The position numbers were made by a program, and so were the translations under genes. From contig NZ_JABBAL010000023.1 in NCBI RefSeq assembly GCF_018607995.1, forward strand, positions 124,001-188,000: a stretch of DNA of 64,000 nt, given 5' to 3'. Every line of letters begins with the position of its first letter. Positions within the stretch are counted from its first letter, which is position 1. This stretch comes from Planktotalea sp. GTDB lineage: Bacteria; Pseudomonadota; Alphaproteobacteria; Rhodobacterales; Rhodobacteraceae. This document shows positions 45,827 to 54,463 of the stretch, piece after piece. Below the pieces are notes generated by a model. It did no database searches. It saw nothing but the letters and a program-made list of their open reading frames with translations, and was not told the origin of the DNA.

Positions 45827-46194
45827 CTACGCTTCTACGCCTTCCTGCCGGATACGCAGAACCTGATCTGGATAGATTTTGTCAGGGTGGCTGAGCATTG
45901 GTTTATTCGCCTCGTAGATCTCTGTGTATTTTAATCCGTTGCCCATCGCGTTTTCAGCAAATGCCCAAAGCTTGTCGCCTTTTTCAACGGTGTAGAACAC
46001 AGGTGTTAGACCGTCGTCTTCATCCGTTTCAACTGCGTCAATGCCTGTCACGTTACCAACCGCAAGAATGATCTTCTCACGAATGGACGGGCTGACCGCA
46101 CCAACGCCTGCAAAGCGTACTTTGTCTCCGTCCACTTGAAGGTCGAGTCCTTCAGCTTCTTGCCTGCGTCTTTCGCAAAACTCCACAAACCCAT
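45827..46194 (-). pseudogene. BON-LysM (KbpA/YgaU-like) gene with internal deletion and frameshift
   Basis: ATG 46194, with AAGGAT upstream, reads MGLWSFAKDAGKKLK, the standard start of BON-LysM proteins. The next coherent part, GLDLQVDGDKVRFAGVGAV, REKIILAVGNVTGIDAV and the LysM domain PVFYTVEKGDKLWAFAENAMGNGLKY..NKPMLSHPDKIYPDQVLRI, lies in a different frame beginning within the same codons. Compared with intact relatives, roughly 20 residues between the N-terminus and the BON domain are missing, so an out-of-frame deletion fits. The track ORF from GTG 46243 would express the domains with a foreign leader. Confidence 0.75.
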
Positions 46195-46260
46195 CTGATA
46201 TCCATCCTTGATAAGTCAGACGCGACTTTGACGCGAGCCACACTTGGACGCGAGGGGAAT

Positions 46261-48081
46261 TCAGGCGTCTTCAAACCCTGCCGTGAACTGAAGCCGCGCG
46301 AGGCGCGCGTAAAGACCGTCCTGCGCGACCAATGCGTCATGGGTTCCGGTCGCGACGACGCGCCCAGCTTCAAGCACGACGATGCGATCAGCCTTCTTCA
46401 CAGTCGAAAGGCGGTGCGCGACGATCAAAGTGGTGCGCCCTTGGGACAATTCATCCACAGCCAATTGCACCGCGCGTTCGCTTTCCGCGTCAAGCGCACT
46501 GGTCGCCTCATCCAAAAGCAATACAGGCGCGTCACGCAAAATCGCGCGCGCAATTGCGATGCGTTGCTTTTGACCGCCCGACAACATCACACCGCGTTCA
46601 CCCACATAGCTGTCATAACCATCCGGTAGCGCGGAAATAAAGTCATGCGCAGCAGCAGCCTTGGCCGCTTCTTCCACATCAGCATCGCTCGCGTCTGGTC
46701 GCCCGAAACGAATGTTCTCGCGGGCAGAGGCGGCGAAAATGACGGGGTCCTGCGGTACTAGTGAAATATGCTGGCGAAACCTGTCGCGATCCATCGCTGT
46801 CAGAGGTACGCCGTCGAGCCGGATTACCCCCGATTGCGGATCATAGAAGCGTTGGATCATCTGAATAATCGTGGTTTTTCCCGCCCCCGAAGGTCCGACA
46901 AATGCGATCGTTTCACCCGATGCAATATCCAAGCTCACCTCTTCAAGTGCGGGCGTGTCTGGACGGGTAGGATAGCGGAATGACACGGTTTCAAACGCGA
47001 TTTCGCCCTTTACGGGTGTAGCCAATTCCACAGGCTGTTCGGGATCATTGACGGTGTCTTCAGCATCGAGCAATTCGACCAAACGCTCCGTCGCACCTGC
47101 AGCGCGTTGCAATTCGCTCCAAATTTCCGAAAGGGCGGCAACGGCCCCCGCCACCATCACAGCGTAGATCACGAATTGAACAAGCGCACCCGTGCTCATC
47201 AGATCTGCGCGCACGTCCCGCGCGCCGATCCACAAGACACCGACGACGCCAGAGAAAACCAAGAAGATCACGATTGCCGTCAAGTAGGCACGCACCGTGA
47301 TGCGGCGGCGCGCAGCATCGAAACTTTTCTCGGTAAAATCTGCAAACATATGTTGGCTTTGGGCCTCGTGCGTGAAGGCTTGCACGGTTTGCACAGAGCC
47401 TAGCGTTTCCGAAGCATTGCCTGAGGAGGCCGCGATCCAGTCCTGGTTTTCGCGGCTCAGCACGCGCAAACGACGCCCCATGAGCAAGATCGGCACGATG
47501 ACAGCAGGCACTAGCAAAAGCACAAGACCCGTGAGTTTGGCAGAGGTGAAGAGCATCAAGATCAAGCCACCAATGAAAATCAACATATTGCGCAAAGCGA
47601 CAGAGATCGATGATCCGATCACCGAAAGGATCAGCGTTGTATCTGTGGTAATTCGGCTCAGGACTTCGCCTGTCATGATCTTTTCGTAAAACTCGGGGCT
47701 CATGGCAATGACGCGGTCGAACACGGCCTTGCGAATATCTGCAACCACCCGCTCGCCCAAGCGCGTGACTAATGCGTAGCGCAGCGCCGTGCCCAGCGCG
47801 AGCAAGGCGGTGATCGCCAATGCTGACGCGAAATACTGATCGAGCAGGCCGCCATCCGCTGATTCAAAATTGTCGATGACGCGGCGCACAGCCAAAGGCA
47901 TTAGAAGCGACACAAAGGCCGTTAGAGTCAGCGCCAAAGACGCGAAAATCACCAGTGGTTTGTAGGGTGCCAGGAACGGCCAGAGGCGGCGCAGGGTAGA
48001 CAGTTCTTTCGATTTCGCGCGTTCTGCTTCCGTCAGATTGGGAGCAATTTGGTTGGCAGGTGCCGTGGTGTCGGAGGCCAT
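46261..48081 (-). CDS. ABC exporter, fused permease and ATPase (MsbA-like)
   Basis: 606 aa half-transporter working as a homodimer in the inner membrane. Six transmembrane helices over about residues 35-325 (KPLVIFASLALTLTAFVSLLMPLAV onwards), then the ATPase domain: Walker A FVGPSGAGKTTIIQM, Q-loop VPQDPVIF, signature MLSGGQKQRIAIAR, Walker B VLLLDEATSALD and H-loop IVAHRLSTV. Many alphaproteobacterial relatives are annotated as lipid or multidrug exporters; substrate uncertain. Lies upstream of the LysM remnant on the same strand with no evident terminator between. Confidence 0.92.
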   Translation of the reverse strand: MASDTTAPANQIAPNLTEAERAKSKELSTLRRLWPFLAPYKPLVIFASLALTLTAFVSLLMPLAVRRVIDNFESADGGLLDQYFASALAITALLALGTALRYALVTRLGERVVADIRKAVFDRVIAMSPEFYEKIMTGEVLSRITTDTTLILSVIGSSISVALRNMLIFIGGLILMLFTSAKLTGLVLLLVPAVIVPILLMGRRLRVLSRENQDWIAASSGNASETLGSVQTVQAFTHEAQSQHMFADFTEKSFDAARRRITVRAYLTAIVIFLVFSGVVGVLWIGARDVRADLMSTGALVQFVIYAVMVAGAVAALSEIWSELQRAAGATERLVELLDAEDTVNDPEQPVELATPVKGEIAFETVSFRYPTRPDTPALEEVSLDIASGETIAFVGPSGAGKTTIIQMIQRFYDPQSGVIRLDGVPLTAMDRDRFRQHISLVPQDPVIFAASARENIRFGRPDASDADVEEAAKAAAAHDFISALPDGYDSYVGERGVMLSGGQKQRIAIARAILRDAPVLLLDEATSALDAESERAVQLAVDELSQGRTTLIVAHRLSTVKKADRIVVLEAGRVVATGTHDALVAQDGLYARLARLQFTAGFEDA

Positions 48082-48179
48082 GAGTAATCCTTAAAACGCT
48101 GATCAGTCGCATTAAAGGCACCTAAGCACTTGGGTCAAGCGCGGCACATGGGCGCGCTATTCATTCTGGAGTGGAAGGA

Positions 48180-48254
48180 TGGAGCGGGCGGAGGGAATCG
48201 AACCCTCATCTTCAGTTTGGAAAACTGAGGTCTTAACCATTACACAACGCCCGC
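48180..48254 (-). tRNA. tRNA-Gly (UCC)
   Basis: Minus strand folds as a cloverleaf: acceptor GCGGGCG pairs with CGCCCGC, anticodon arm CAGTT-TTTCCAA-AACTG has anticodon TCC (UCC), T arm GAGGG-TTCGATT-CCCTC, and the terminal CCA is encoded (48180-48182). The gene stands alone between the ABC exporter and the cupredoxin-like gene; the 240 bp after it toward higher coordinates hold no other RNA that I can see. Confidence 0.97.
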
Positions 48255-48492
48255 GCGCTGGATTGGACATAAGTCAGCCCTCACAAAGGGTCAAGGCGCA
48301 CATGTGAGGAAAGTCACTAAACTCTGCGTTTCACTGTATTTGGTGATGCTCTGCGCAAAACGTTGGGGTATCACTCGAGTCTACCACAAGATTGATGCTT
48401 AAAACTTGCGCACTTTTGCCTCATTTTTGCCTTCTAGCACTCCTATCCCTGCTCCAAACAACTTGCGTTTCTGACAGCGCAAAAGGAGTGAT

Positions 48493-48885
48493 ATGATGTT
48501 CAAGCCTATCTTTTTTTCAATGGCCGCGCTCAGCTTGAGCTTTGCGCAGGTCGCAAGCGCAAATGACTATAGCATTCTCGTTGAAGAAGGTGCGTTCTAC
48601 CCGGAAATCACGTATCTCGCCCCAGGCGATACTGTGACGTTTACCAATAATAAAAACTACTCTATCGAAGTCATCGCAAGCGATGCAAACTGGACCACAG
48701 GGTCCTTGGCGACGAGCATGGACTACGTTTTGTCAATCTCCGCGGAGACCGCGCTTTCGTTCGGTTTGGTCTCTGATGCGGAAATCGCAGGGACCTTCTC
48801 CTTCGACCTCGCACCTTTGGGTGATGTCAACGGAGACGACAATGACGCTTTTGACGGCACCGACGGACCAGAATCGTCTAACTAA
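48493..48885 (+). CDS. Exported cupredoxin-like protein
   Basis: 130 aa. Signal peptide to about residue 23 (FFSMAALSLSFAQVASA), then VEEGAFYPEITYLAPGDTVTFTNNKN, the beta-sandwich pattern of plastocyanin/azurin-like domains. The usual copper ligands are not evident: no Cys follows and the mature protein lacks His. The tail GDVNGDDNDAFDGTDG is strongly acidic and could bind calcium. Start supported by AAAAGGAG. Periplasmic or secreted; function unknown. Converges with yedK with a four-base overlap of the stops. Confidence 0.75.
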   Translation: MMFKPIFFSMAALSLSFAQVASANDYSILVEEGAFYPEITYLAPGDTVTFTNNKNYSIEVIASDANWTTGSLATSMDYVLSISAETALSFGLVSDAEIAGTFSFDLAPLGDVNGDDNDAFDGTDGPESSN

Positions 48886-49547
48886 GCGCTTACAGCGTCA
48901 ATTAAATGCGCGCCACTTGCGCGGTTAGAATTGACGCCGCGATCGACGCGATAGAATTGTAAATGATTTTCCGGCGCGGCCTGCATCAGCAGCGCTGCGC
49001 CTTTGCCTTGCTCGCCGAGCCACAGCGCCCAGTCCTGTTGCGCAAGGATGACGGGCATGCGGTGGTGAATCGCGCTCATGGAAGTGTTCGCGGCACAGGT
49101 CACGACAGCGCAAGTTCGCAGCGTTTCTTCGCCATGCTGCCAATCTTGCCAAATTCCTGCAAAGGCGAGCGGAGCTTTGTCGTGTGCGTGAATAAACCAA
49201 GGGTCACGCCCACCTTCGCTGTCTTTGGTCCACTCATAAAATCCGCTCGCGGGGATAAGGCAGCGCCGTTCGCGCGCCGCTGTTCTAAACGCGGGTTTTT
49301 CTGCAATCGTTTCCGCACGCGCGTTGATCAAAAGTGGGCCGCCATTCGGTTTTTCATACCAGCGCGGGATAAACCCCCATCGCATCGAAGAGAGGCGACG
49401 CGTGCCACCCTCGCTTTGGATCGTGTGCAATTGGGTTGTCGGGCAGACGTTATAATTTGGCACCTCGGGAAGATCATTTGCAGGCTGCGCCGCAAAGAGT
49501 TGCGCCATCGCGTCATTAGGAAGAGTTACTGCAAGGCGTCCACACAT
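48882..49547 (-). CDS. yedK: SOS response-associated peptidase family protein (YedK/HMCES)
   Basis: 221 aa. Protects abasic sites in single-stranded DNA by forming a covalent link through Cys2 and has autoproteolytic chemistry. MCGRLAVTLP gives the catalytic Cys2; INARAETIAEKPAF, CLIPASGFYEW with the conserved Glu, and the histidine motif AIHHRMPVIL are all present, so the active site is complete. Cytoplasmic/nucleoid. No sign of LexA control could be confirmed by eye. Confidence 0.94.
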   Translation of the reverse strand: MCGRLAVTLPNDAMAQLFAAQPANDLPEVPNYNVCPTTQLHTIQSEGGTRRLSSMRWGFIPRWYEKPNGGPLLINARAETIAEKPAFRTAARERRCLIPASGFYEWTKDSEGGRDPWFIHAHDKAPLAFAGIWQDWQHGEETLRTCAVVTCAANTSMSAIHHRMPVILAQQDWALWLGEQGKGAALLMQAAPENHLQFYRVDRGVNSNRASGAHLIDAVSA

Positions 49548-49585
49548 GCGCTTGAGTGTAGGGCAATCGAAATGAAACGCGACAC

Positions 49586-49604
49586 GAATTTTCTAAGAAA
49601 ATTC
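49586..49604. repeat. 19-bp palindrome GAATTTTCT-A-AGAAAATTC
   Basis: Nine-base arms around a single A. Nearly the same palindrome occurs at 43735-43750 and in degenerate form at about 29776-29796. Lies between yedK and the divergent flavodoxin gene, so it could be an operator or part of a repeat. Confidence 0.55.
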
Positions 49605-49660
49605 AATTCCATCTTCTTCACATAAGAATATGGTTCTCAAATTATGTGGGGAGGGATTTC

Positions 49661-50197
49661 ATGAGTATTTGTATTGTCTATTTTTCGGTGGACGGACACA
49701 CGCGCGCATTGGCAGAGGCCATCGCCAAAGGGAGCGCCGCACGCCTATTTGATGTGACCGCGCTTAGCGACGCAGATTGGCGCGCACTGGATAGTGCTGG
49801 CGCGGTCATTATGGGCGCGCCGACTTACATGGGTGGTCTGCCCACTCCTTTTGTGCAGTTCATCGAAGAAGCCGCCACGCGCTGGGACACGGGCCAATGG
49901 CGTGACAAACTTGCGGGTGGGTTTTCCACGGCAATGCATCCGGCAGGTGATAAGCTGAATGTTTTGACCAGCATGTTTATTTTCGCAGCGCAAATGGGGA
50001 TAATCTGGATCGGCAATGCCGAAACTGGCGCACCAGTTGTGGCTGAGAATGAGGGGATCAACACCGACGGCTCTTGGGTAGGCGTCACGGCCAGTGTTCC
50101 GCGCGAAGGGGATGAGATTTTGTCGGGTGGTGATTTGGAAACAGCGCGGCGTTACGGAGTTCGTATGCGCGCAGCGCTCGAAAAGTGGAAGCGCTAG
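49661..50197 (+). CDS. Flavodoxin/WrbA-like NAD(P)H:quinone oxidoreductase
   Basis: 178 aa from ATG 49661 with GGAGGG upstream. Flavodoxin-like fold: IVYFSVDGHTRALAEAIAKG is the FMN phosphate loop, AVIMGAPTYMGGLPTPFVQFIEEA and GGFSTAMHPAGDKLNVLTSM form the other FMN contacts. Similar proteins reduce quinones with NAD(P)H. Cytoplasmic. It stands alone, divergent from yedK. Confidence 0.85.
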   Translation: MSICIVYFSVDGHTRALAEAIAKGSAARLFDVTALSDADWRALDSAGAVIMGAPTYMGGLPTPFVQFIEEAATRWDTGQWRDKLAGGFSTAMHPAGDKLNVLTSMFIFAAQMGIIWIGNAETGAPVVAENEGINTDGSWVGVTASVPREGDEILSGGDLETARRYGVRMRAALEKWKR

Positions 50198-50207
50198 ATG
50201 GGGGCGC

Positions 50208-50262
50208 TGCACCCAAGCCTGCGGCCTTCCCCCGAGGTATTTTGAAGACCAACGAAACGCAA
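50208..50262 (-). repeat. Related dispersed repeat, inverted, after the flavodoxin gene
   Basis: Read on the minus strand: GGTCTTCAAAATACCTCGGGGG and a GC-rich tail. It shares the architecture (C-T-T-x-x-A-A-A-T-A followed by C-T-C/G-G-G-G-G) of the repeats at 29717, 34550 and 61275 but is more divergent. Confidence 0.45.
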
Positions 50263-50265
50263 AGG

Positions 50266-50301
50266 GAATAGGGCGCGGGTTTTGATCACCGCGCCCTATT
50301 C
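50266..50301 (-). terminator. Hairpin after the 5'-nucleotidase gene
   Basis: AATAGGGCGCGG, a ten-base loop, then CCGCGCCCTATT; a 12-bp perfect stem starting about four bases after the gene's stop. The following sequence on the minus strand (CCCTTTGCGTTT) has only a weak T-run, so it may work partly as an mRNA stabiliser. Confidence 0.75.
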
Positions 50302-50304
50302 AGT

Positions 50305-51864
50305 TTACTTCATTGAGATGCGCCCATCCGTGTAGGGTGTGTAGGGGCCTTGCGCCGCAAGATATTCAGCCGTCACATCCGCAAGGTCAGGGCCGTAGTC
50401 GTATGCATTCTCAGCGTCGCGGAACATCTTATAGCCGTCGCCGCCATTGCGCACATAATTGTTGGACACCGCGCCATACATCTTGGCGAGATCAACCGCA
50501 GCACCACCTACCATGACGTTTGAGATGCGGCTGCCAACCTCTGCACTGGCATCGAACGTGAAGCTAACACCTGCAACTTGCGGGAAACGACCTTTGACTT
50601 CCTCCACTTGGCTCACCCCGTTTTCAAGCGCAGCCACAAAGGTTGCACCGGAAATACGGAAGGTGGAGAGAGTATTTTGGAATGGCAGGACAGTCAGGAC
50701 TTCACCCATCGTCACCTCGCCCGCGTCGATGGAGGCACGGATCCCACCAGAGTTCGCAATCGCGATTTCAACGCCTTGGTCTTTCACCCGATCCAGCATT
50801 GCATCCGCGACAAGGTTGCCCATCGCACATTCCTGCACACGGCAAATCGCGCGATCCCCTTCAATTGCATCCGCCGCATTAGCGACTACTTTGTTGCGGA
50901 TCTCTTCCAATGGGGCTGCCGCTTCGGCGATCCGTGCTTTTGTCGCCACATCTTCATTGATTGCGCCGTCAACGATTATTGGCTCACCCACAGCTTCGGT
51001 GATCTCGCCCGCATCATTGAAGGTGACGTACAGCTCGCCCAGAAATTTGCCATAGGCATAGGCCTGCACAATCGCCGTTGCGCCGACTACAGTCGGATAG
51101 GCTCCTTCCGCGCGCTCGTTCGTATTGGAGAGCAAGGTGTTAGAGTGACCGCCGACGATCACATCAACGCCAGTCGTCCCAGCAGCAACAGCCTGATCGA
51201 CCACATAGCCAGAGTGCGACAGAACGATGATCTTGTTCACACCCATGTCTGTCAGCTTATCAACCTCGCCTTGAACCGCATTCACAGGTTCTGTGAAAAT
51301 GATGTTGGGACCGGGGCTTGCCAATTCGTCTGTGTCCTGAGGTGTCAGGCCGATCAGGCCCAGCTTTTGACCACCGCGTTCAATCACTGTGGACTTGGCG
51401 AGCTTGCCTGCGAGCAGTTCTTCCCCGCTCACATCCGCGTTGGACATCAGGACAGGGAAATCGACCGCATCCATGAAGCCGCGCAGAACTTCGGGGCCAT
51501 CGTCAAATTCATGGTTGCCCACCGTCATCGCGTCATAGCCAAGCTTGTTCATCATCTCAGCCGCGAGTTTACCCTTGTAATAGGTGTAAAACAGCGTGCC
51601 TTGGAACTGATCACCGCCATCCACGAGGATCGAATTGTTTGTGCGTGCGCGGGCCTCTGCAACGGCAGTCACCAATCGCGCGGAGCCGCCAAAACACTTG
51701 CCTTCTGCGTTGTCTTCCGCGCCGCATCCGCTGTCATATTTGCTAATCGGCTCAAAGCGCGCATGGAAATCGTTTGTGTGTAAAATCGTCAGTGAATAAT
51801 CAGCGGAGGCAATACCTGCTGTTAGTGCGAGGCTGGCCGCCCCTGCCAATAAACGTGTGAGCAT
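50305..51864 (-). CDS. Periplasmic 5'-nucleotidase/UDP-sugar hydrolase (UshA family)
   Basis: 519 aa with signal peptide (LLAGAASLALTAGIASA). N-terminal calcineurin-type phosphoesterase domain: ILHTNDFHARFEP, VDGGDQFQGTLF, MTVGNHEFDDG, VLSHSGYVVDQ and VGGHSNTLL, giving the complete dimetal site. C-terminal 5'-nucleotidase domain from about residue 330 with IANSGGIRASIDAGEVTMGEVLTVLPFQNTL and NNYVRNGGDGYKMF. Releases phosphate and nucleosides from extracellular nucleotides, useful for phosphorus scavenging. Stand-alone gene followed by a hairpin. Confidence 0.93.
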   Translation of the reverse strand: MLTRLLAGAASLALTAGIASADYSLTILHTNDFHARFEPISKYDSGCGAEDNAEGKCFGGSARLVTAVAEARARTNNSILVDGGDQFQGTLFYTYYKGKLAAEMMNKLGYDAMTVGNHEFDDGPEVLRGFMDAVDFPVLMSNADVSGEELLAGKLAKSTVIERGGQKLGLIGLTPQDTDELASPGPNIIFTEPVNAVQGEVDKLTDMGVNKIIVLSHSGYVVDQAVAAGTTGVDVIVGGHSNTLLSNTNERAEGAYPTVVGATAIVQAYAYGKFLGELYVTFNDAGEITEAVGEPIIVDGAINEDVATKARIAEAAAPLEEIRNKVVANAADAIEGDRAICRVQECAMGNLVADAMLDRVKDQGVEIAIANSGGIRASIDAGEVTMGEVLTVLPFQNTLSTFRISGATFVAALENGVSQVEEVKGRFPQVAGVSFTFDASAEVGSRISNVMVGGAAVDLAKMYGAVSNNYVRNGGDGYKMFRDAENAYDYGPDLADVTAEYLAAQGPYTPYTDGRISMK

Positions 51865-51983
51865 GTTTGAATTTCCTTTTATCTTGAACCCTGAGTCGAA
51901 TGTTGGCCTGTCGCTGGCATTCTGTCAAAGGCCGACGTGGCGCAAAGCTTGAAACAAGAAATTTATGCGCCTAGCTCCAATAG

Positions 51984-52637
51984 ATGTTCAGATGGATTCG
52001 CATTGTCTTTGTTGTCCTAACCTTCGCTGTAACGTGGGCCTATGCTGCCCTACCGGGACACCACCGCGCGCTGACCCCCGAATTTTTCGGCCTCTTCTTA
52101 ATCGAGAACGGGATTTATACCGACGCCCCCGAAAGACACGCTGAATTTGAAGCGCTCCTTGACACCGCGCAAGCACGCGCTCAGGGGTTTTTTGGTGGAG
52201 CAAAGGCCCCTCGGATCATCATATGTACATCGCAAGAGTGCGCAAACAGGTTCGATCTGAAGCTGCGTGGTCTTACCCTTGGGCGGCATCTCGTTTTTCT
52301 CGGTCCGAAAGGCTTGAACGAAATGATCCTTACCCATGAGTTTGCCCATATCCATCTTCACAGCCGAATGGGTGTCCAAGATGTTTTTCACCAGCGTATT
52401 CCAGCTTGGTTTAACGAAGGACTGGCCACGCATTTGGCTCGCGATTCACGTGTGCAATCTTTCGCGCCACGACAGGCGACTTGGATCAAACAAGCGAAGA
52501 GTTTTCGAGCGTGGGGTCGTTTGCATCAAACACGGGATTGGCAAGAGACCTATGGCGCAGCCAAGACATTGGTGGCGGCCTTGCACGCTGAGATTGGCGA
52601 TGTAGGTTTGCGCACGATCATAGATCGACGCTATTGA
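51984..52637 (+). CDS. Membrane-anchored gluzincin-type zinc metallopeptidase
   Basis: 217 aa. One N-terminal hydrophobic helix (IRIVFVVLTFAVTWAYAALPG) acts as anchor or uncleaved signal. The zinc motif HEFAHIH near residue 117 is followed about 25 residues later by WFNEGLATHLA, whose Glu is the expected third zinc ligand of peptidase clan MA (gluzincins). Substrate unknown; I recognise no named family. ICTSQECANRFD and GLTLGRHLVFLGPKG precede the active site. Probably acts in the periplasm. Confidence 0.7.
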   Translation: MFRWIRIVFVVLTFAVTWAYAALPGHHRALTPEFFGLFLIENGIYTDAPERHAEFEALLDTAQARAQGFFGGAKAPRIIICTSQECANRFDLKLRGLTLGRHLVFLGPKGLNEMILTHEFAHIHLHSRMGVQDVFHQRIPAWFNEGLATHLARDSRVQSFAPRQATWIKQAKSFRAWGRLHQTRDWQETYGAAKTLVAALHAEIGDVGLRTIIDRRY

Positions 52638-52724
52638 AACCGGTGATTTTGAAGCAGCTTTGCACAGGCAAGTGGGCCGTGACTGGCCTTGACGCTATCG
52701 CCGGCTTGGATCATCACGGCCCCC

Positions 52725-53063
52725 ATGAAAATATACAAAATCTTTCGCGCCGATGAGTGGGCGCAGCTTCGCCAAGACAAATCCACCAAAGGTGCTCCAA
52801 TCGACATCTCGGATGGCTATGTGCATTTCTCGACAGCCAAACAGGCGCAGGAAACCGCAGACAAGCATTTCTCGGGTGTGGATGGTTTATTCCTGCTTGG
52901 CTGTGATGCGGAGACGATGGGCGCCGCGCTTAAATGGGAAGTCTCGCGGGGGGGGACAGAGTTTCCGCATTTGTACCGCGAGTTGCGCATAGAAGATGTT
53001 GAATGGGCACAGCCTTTGCCTTTGGTTGATGGCACGCATCATTTTCCAGCAGGGCTGGAATAA
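52725..53063 (+). CDS. DUF952 family protein
   Basis: 112 aa from ATG 52725 (MKIYKIFRADEW); the twelve extra residues of the track ORF lack a ribosome site. DUF952 features: DISDGYVHFSTAKQAQETADKHF and the FPHLYRELRIEDVEWAQPL end. Family function is unknown; the fold is related to ADP-ribosyl-handling proteins in some comparisons, which I cannot test. Its stop abuts the pyrD start, so both are in one operon. Confidence 0.88.
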   Translation: MKIYKIFRADEWAQLRQDKSTKGAPIDISDGYVHFSTAKQAQETADKHFSGVDGLFLLGCDAETMGAALKWEVSRGGTEFPHLYRELRIEDVEWAQPLPLVDGTHHFPAGLE

Positions 53064-54125
53064 ATGTTGCGGCTTGCGGAACAGATCGGTCTGAAAGCGC
53101 TGCGCAAGATTGATCCAGAAGTCGCACATGGCTTGGCTTTGAAAGCGTTGCAATATGGCTTGGCGACGGCCCCTGGTGCGATCACCTCGCCCCGTCTGGC
53201 CTGTAATCTTGCGGGGCTTGCGCTGCCAAATCCCATCGGGTTGGCCGCTGGCTTTGATAAAAACGCCGAAAGCTTGAAAGGTCTCAGTACATCCGGTTTC
53301 GGCTTTATCGAGGTGGGGGCCGCAACACCGCGTCCGCAGGACGGAAATGCCAAGCCGCGCCTGTTTCGTTTGACCGAGGACAAGGCCGCGATCAATCGCT
53401 TCGGGTTTAACAATCAAGGGATGGAACGCATCGGTGCGCGTCTGGCAAAACGCCCGCGTGACATGGTGCTGGGCTTGAACTTGGGCGCGAACAAAGACAG
53501 CGATGACCGTGCGGCGGACTTTGCTAAGGTGCTTGCCCATTGCGGCGCGCACGTGGACTTTGCGACCGTGAATGTCAGCTCACCCAACACCGAAAAGCTG
53601 CGTGACTTGCAAGGGGCGGCAGCGCTCAGTGCGCTTTTATCTGGCGTGATGGACGCCCGCGCTGCGATTGCGACACCCATCCCCGTCTTCCTAAAGATCG
53701 CACCGGATTTGACCGACGGCGAGATCGCAGAGATTGCCCAAGTTGCGCTGTCGACGGGTGTGCAGGGTGTGATCACCACCAACACGACGCTTGATCGCGA
53801 CGGTTTGCACAGCCAACACAAGGGCGAAATGGGAGGCCTCTCCGGCGCACCCCTGTTTGAAAAATCAACGCGGGTTCTCGCCAAACTCTCCGTACAGACT
53901 GACGGCAAACTCCCTTTGATCGGCGTTGGTGGCGTCAGCACTTCGGAGCAAGCATATGCCAAAATTTGCGCGGGTGCCTCTGCGGTGCAGCTATATACCG
54001 CACTTGTTTATGGTGGCTTGGGTTTGGCGGCGGACATCGTGCACGGGCTTGAAAAATTATTGCAAGCAGATGGCCATGATAATGTCGCGGATGCTGTTGG
54101 CAGCAAGAGAGCCGACTGGCTATGA
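53064..54125 (+). CDS. pyrD: Dihydroorotate dehydrogenase (quinone), class 2
   Basis: Fourth step of pyrimidine synthesis, reducing ubiquinone. 353 aa; the N-terminal helices ([28 protein letters not shown]) form the membrane-associating quinone tunnel of class 2 enzymes. FMN and substrate motifs: [37 protein letters not shown], catalytic Ser in [24 protein letters not shown] and [12 protein letters not shown]. Start immediately follows the DUF952 stop; the end overlaps arsC (ATGA). Confidence 0.96.
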   Translation: MLRLAEQIGLKALRKIDPEVAHGLALKALQYGLATAPGAITSPRLACNLAGLALPNPIGLAAGFDKNAESLKGLSTSGFGFIEVGAATPRPQDGNAKPRLFRLTEDKAAINRFGFNNQGMERIGARLAKRPRDMVLGLNLGANKDSDDRAADFAKVLAHCGAHVDFATVNVSSPNTEKLRDLQGAAALSALLSGVMDARAAIATPIPVFLKIAPDLTDGEIAEIAQVALSTGVQGVITTNTTLDRDGLHSQHKGEMGGLSGAPLFEKSTRVLAKLSVQTDGKLPLIGVGGVSTSEQAYAKICAGASAVQLYTALVYGGLGLAADIVHGLEKLLQADGHDNVADAVGSKRADWL

Positions 54126-54463
54126 TCACCCTGTGGCACAATCCACGCTGCAGCAAATCACGGCAGGCTTTGGCGCTGCTAGAGAAGACGGGCGTAGAGA
54201 TTGCGCTGCGCCTTTATCTCAAAGACGCCCCTGATCTTACAGAGATCGAGGCCCTACAAACAGCCTTGGGGCTCAAAGCCATCGACATGATGCGCAGGGG
54301 CGAAAAGGCGTTCAAAGAGACAGGTTTGAGCAAGGACAGCCAAGATGCAGATCTGCGCACCGCGATGTTGGCCCATCCGATCCTGATCGAACGCCCTATC
54401 GCGGTGAAGGGTGGCGAAGCGGTTATTGGCAGACCGCCGGAAGATGTTCTGACATTGCTTTAA
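54122..54463 (+). CDS. ArsC-family reductase
   Basis: 113 aa of the glutaredoxin-type ArsC/Spx superfamily. The nucleophilic Cys sits in [19 protein letters not shown]; the later [20 protein letters not shown] matches the arsenate reductase pattern, including the Arg residues around the active site. Could be an arsenate reductase or a YffB-like relative; no ars genes adjoin, so arsenic resistance is not assured. Overlaps pyrD by four bases; converges with the MATE gene, sharing stop bases. Confidence 0.85.
   Translation: MITLWHNPRCSKSRQALALLEKTGVEIALRLYLKDAPDLTEIEALQTALGLKAIDMMRRGEKAFKETGLSKDSQDADLRTAMLAHPILIERPIAVKGGEAVIGRPPEDVLTLL

Noticed and set aside
50578-51783. 401-aa ORF on the plus strand antisense to the 5'-nucleotidase gene
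   Set aside because: Longest shadow frame in the window, but it fully overlaps a well-supported gene with complete motifs; the translation shows no recognisable domain.
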